Positions 4,904-5,933 of a DNA stretch of 5,933 bases are shown here, piece by piece. The DNA comes from JBPOIC01 sp052034865 (GTDB lineage Bacteria > UBA10199 > JADFYH01), in assembly GCA_052034865.1 (NCBI GenBank), contig JBPOIC010000067.1, positions 1 through 5,933 on the forward strand, given 5' to 3'. The stretch's first letter is position 1. Every line of letters begins with the position of its first letter. The notes beneath the pieces were generated by a model. It ran no database searches, was not told where the DNA came from, and saw nothing but the letters and a program-made list of their open reading frames with translations. The position numbers were made by a program, and so were the translations under genes.

Positions 4904-5933
4904 ATGTTCAAACGTATTAATAACCTTTCCCTCAAGATCAAACTGCTTGGTCTTGCCGGAATGATTACTGCGTGTCTGATTATTTTCGGATTGTTTGTCC
5001 GAGAAACCCTGAAAGAAGTAGAAATCGGCGGAGAAACTTTTCAGCAAATCATTTCTGACAAAGACCTTATCGCTGATATTCTTCCACCCCCCAAATACAT
5101 CGTTGAATCCTATCTGGTGGCCTATCAGATGGCCCAGGCTTCAAAGGAAGATCTGCCAAAGCTCGTCGATCAGATGTCACGTTTAAAATCCGAATACCTT
5201 CAAAGACAGGATTTTTGGCTGAAAAAACTACCTGAAGAAAAAATCAAAACCCTACTCACGGATGCGAGTCATAAACCGGTCATCGAATTCTACGACATTC
5301 TTGAAAAGCAGTTTTTGCCAGCCTTACATCAGGGAGAACGAGAGAAGGCGCTCAGTCTTCTCGATCATGAGCTGAAAGGGAAATTTAACAGTCATCGAAC
5401 CTCGATTGATGAGTTGGTCGGACTTGCCAATGAACAGGCCCGAGAGAATGAAGAATCGGCAAAGACCATTGTGAGCAAAGATTCCCAAATGATGATGGGA
5501 TTTCAGATTCTGATCATGATGTTAATCAGCGGACTTTGTTTTTACCTCTATCACAACATCAATAAGCCACTCCATGCGGTGATGTCTTCTCTCGAAAAAG
5601 TTTCAAAGGGAGATTTTGAGACACGTGTTAATTTGAATCGGGAAGACGAGTTCGGCCGCATGGCAAAAGCCCTGAACCAGACCGTTCTGATCCTTAAGGA
5701 AAAAGTTTCCAGGATTCTGGAAATTTCGTCTGCAGCCGCGGCTGGAGATCTGACTCAGAAGATCAGGCTCGAAACGGGTCAGGATCCCATGAGTCTGGTT
5801 GGAGCGAGCATGGGTGAATTGATTGGGAAGCTGCGGGTGAACATGGGTCATTTGAACCAGAGTGTTTCGACTTTGTCGATAGCGTCTGAGAATTTGTCAG
5901 AGGTGAGTGAAGGGATGAGTTCAAATGCGACGG
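4904..5933 (+). CDS. Methyl-accepting chemotaxis protein, N-terminal part (3' end outside window)
   Basis: The first 343 residues of a transmembrane chemoreceptor are visible, open to the window edge. A strong ribosome-binding site AAGGAG (4892-4897) overlaps the cheW stop codon, six bases before the ATG. Order: short basic N-terminus (FKRINNLSLKIKL); transmembrane helix 1 (about 14-32); a periplasmic, mostly helical sensor region (about 33-197) with ADILPPPKYIVESYL near its start (57-71); transmembrane helix 2 (about 198-216); a HAMP domain (about 217-270) with NKPL (220-223) and the EDEFG motif (247-251); a second HAMP-like segment (about 276-315, AAAAGDLTQKI); and the beginning of the coiled coil that leads to the signalling tip. 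The methylation sites and the CheA/CheW-contacting hairpin lie outside. It is probably cotranscribed with cheA and cheW and is the natural partner of their products. The ligand is unknown: the sensor region shows no Cache or PAS motifs I recognise and may be a four-helix bundle. Confidence 0.9.
   Translation, partial: MFKRINNLSLKIKLLGLAGMITACLIIFGLFVRETLKEVEIGGETFQQIISDKDLIADILPPPKYIVESYLVAYQMAQASKEDLPKLVDQMSRLKSEYLQRQDFWLKKLPEEKIKTLLTDASHKPVIEFYDILEKQFLPALHQGEREKALSLLDHELKGKFNSHRTSIDELVGLANEQARENEESAKTIVSKDSQMMMGFQILIMMLISGLCFYLYHNINKPLHAVMSSLEKVSKGDFETRVNLNREDEFGRMAKALNQTVLILKEKVSRILEISSAAAAGDLTQKIRLETGQDPMSLVGASMGELIGKLRVNMGHLNQSVSTLSIASENLSEVSEGMSSNAT

Noticed and set aside
4652..5047. 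131-residue open frame on the - strand
   Set aside because: It spans the 3' part of cheW and the 5' part of the chemoreceptor gene on the opposite strand, with no recognisable domain or ribosome-binding site.

Overview
This looks like a bacterial chromosomal segment of moderate GC content with compact Gram-negative-style coding. It encodes a two-transmembrane chemoreceptor and a CheA with two CheW-like domains, an arrangement I associate with deltaproteobacterial-grade lineages (Myxococcota, Bdellovibrionota, Desulfobacterota and relatives). No rRNA or diagnostic marker is present, so the taxonomic guess is weak. I see no tRNA or rRNA gene, CRISPR array or complete insertion sequence.

Layout. 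(1) Positions 1-282 hold the C-terminal part of a CPBP-family membrane protease on the + strand, cut by the left edge. (2) Positions 283-422 are a short convergent gap with a REP-like palindrome and a hairpin that may serve as a terminator. (3) Positions 423-1139 on the - strand encode ribonuclease HI with all its catalytic residues and an added C-terminal domain that resembles the hybrid-binding domain normally found at the N-terminus of other RNases H1. (4) Positions 1140-1843 are about 700 bases of divergent intergenic DNA. They hold the probable rnhA promoter and a dense series of hairpins, some belonging to a REP-like family. (5) Positions 1844-5933 are a tightly packed + strand chemosensory operon: a 64-residue excisionase/MerR-type HTH protein, then cheA (starting on the base after the HTH stop codon), cheW (overlapping cheA by four bases) and a methyl-accepting chemotaxis protein that runs off the right edge.

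How the genes work together. The receptor would sense a periplasmic or membrane signal through a helical sensor domain and pass it through two HAMP-like segments to a cytoplasmic tip that lies beyond the window. CheW and CheA would dock there, and CheA would autophosphorylate on His44. The response regulator (CheY or other), CheR and CheB are not in the window, so the output (motility, gene expression or other) cannot be assigned. The small HTH protein, apparently translationally coupled to cheA, is the unusual partner and a candidate regulator of the operon.

The most noteworthy observations are the REP-like palindrome family, whose stem sequences change in compensating pairs while the CATG centre and the flanking tetranucleotide tag are kept; the C-terminally placed HBD-like domain of RNase HI; and the HTH-cheA coupling.
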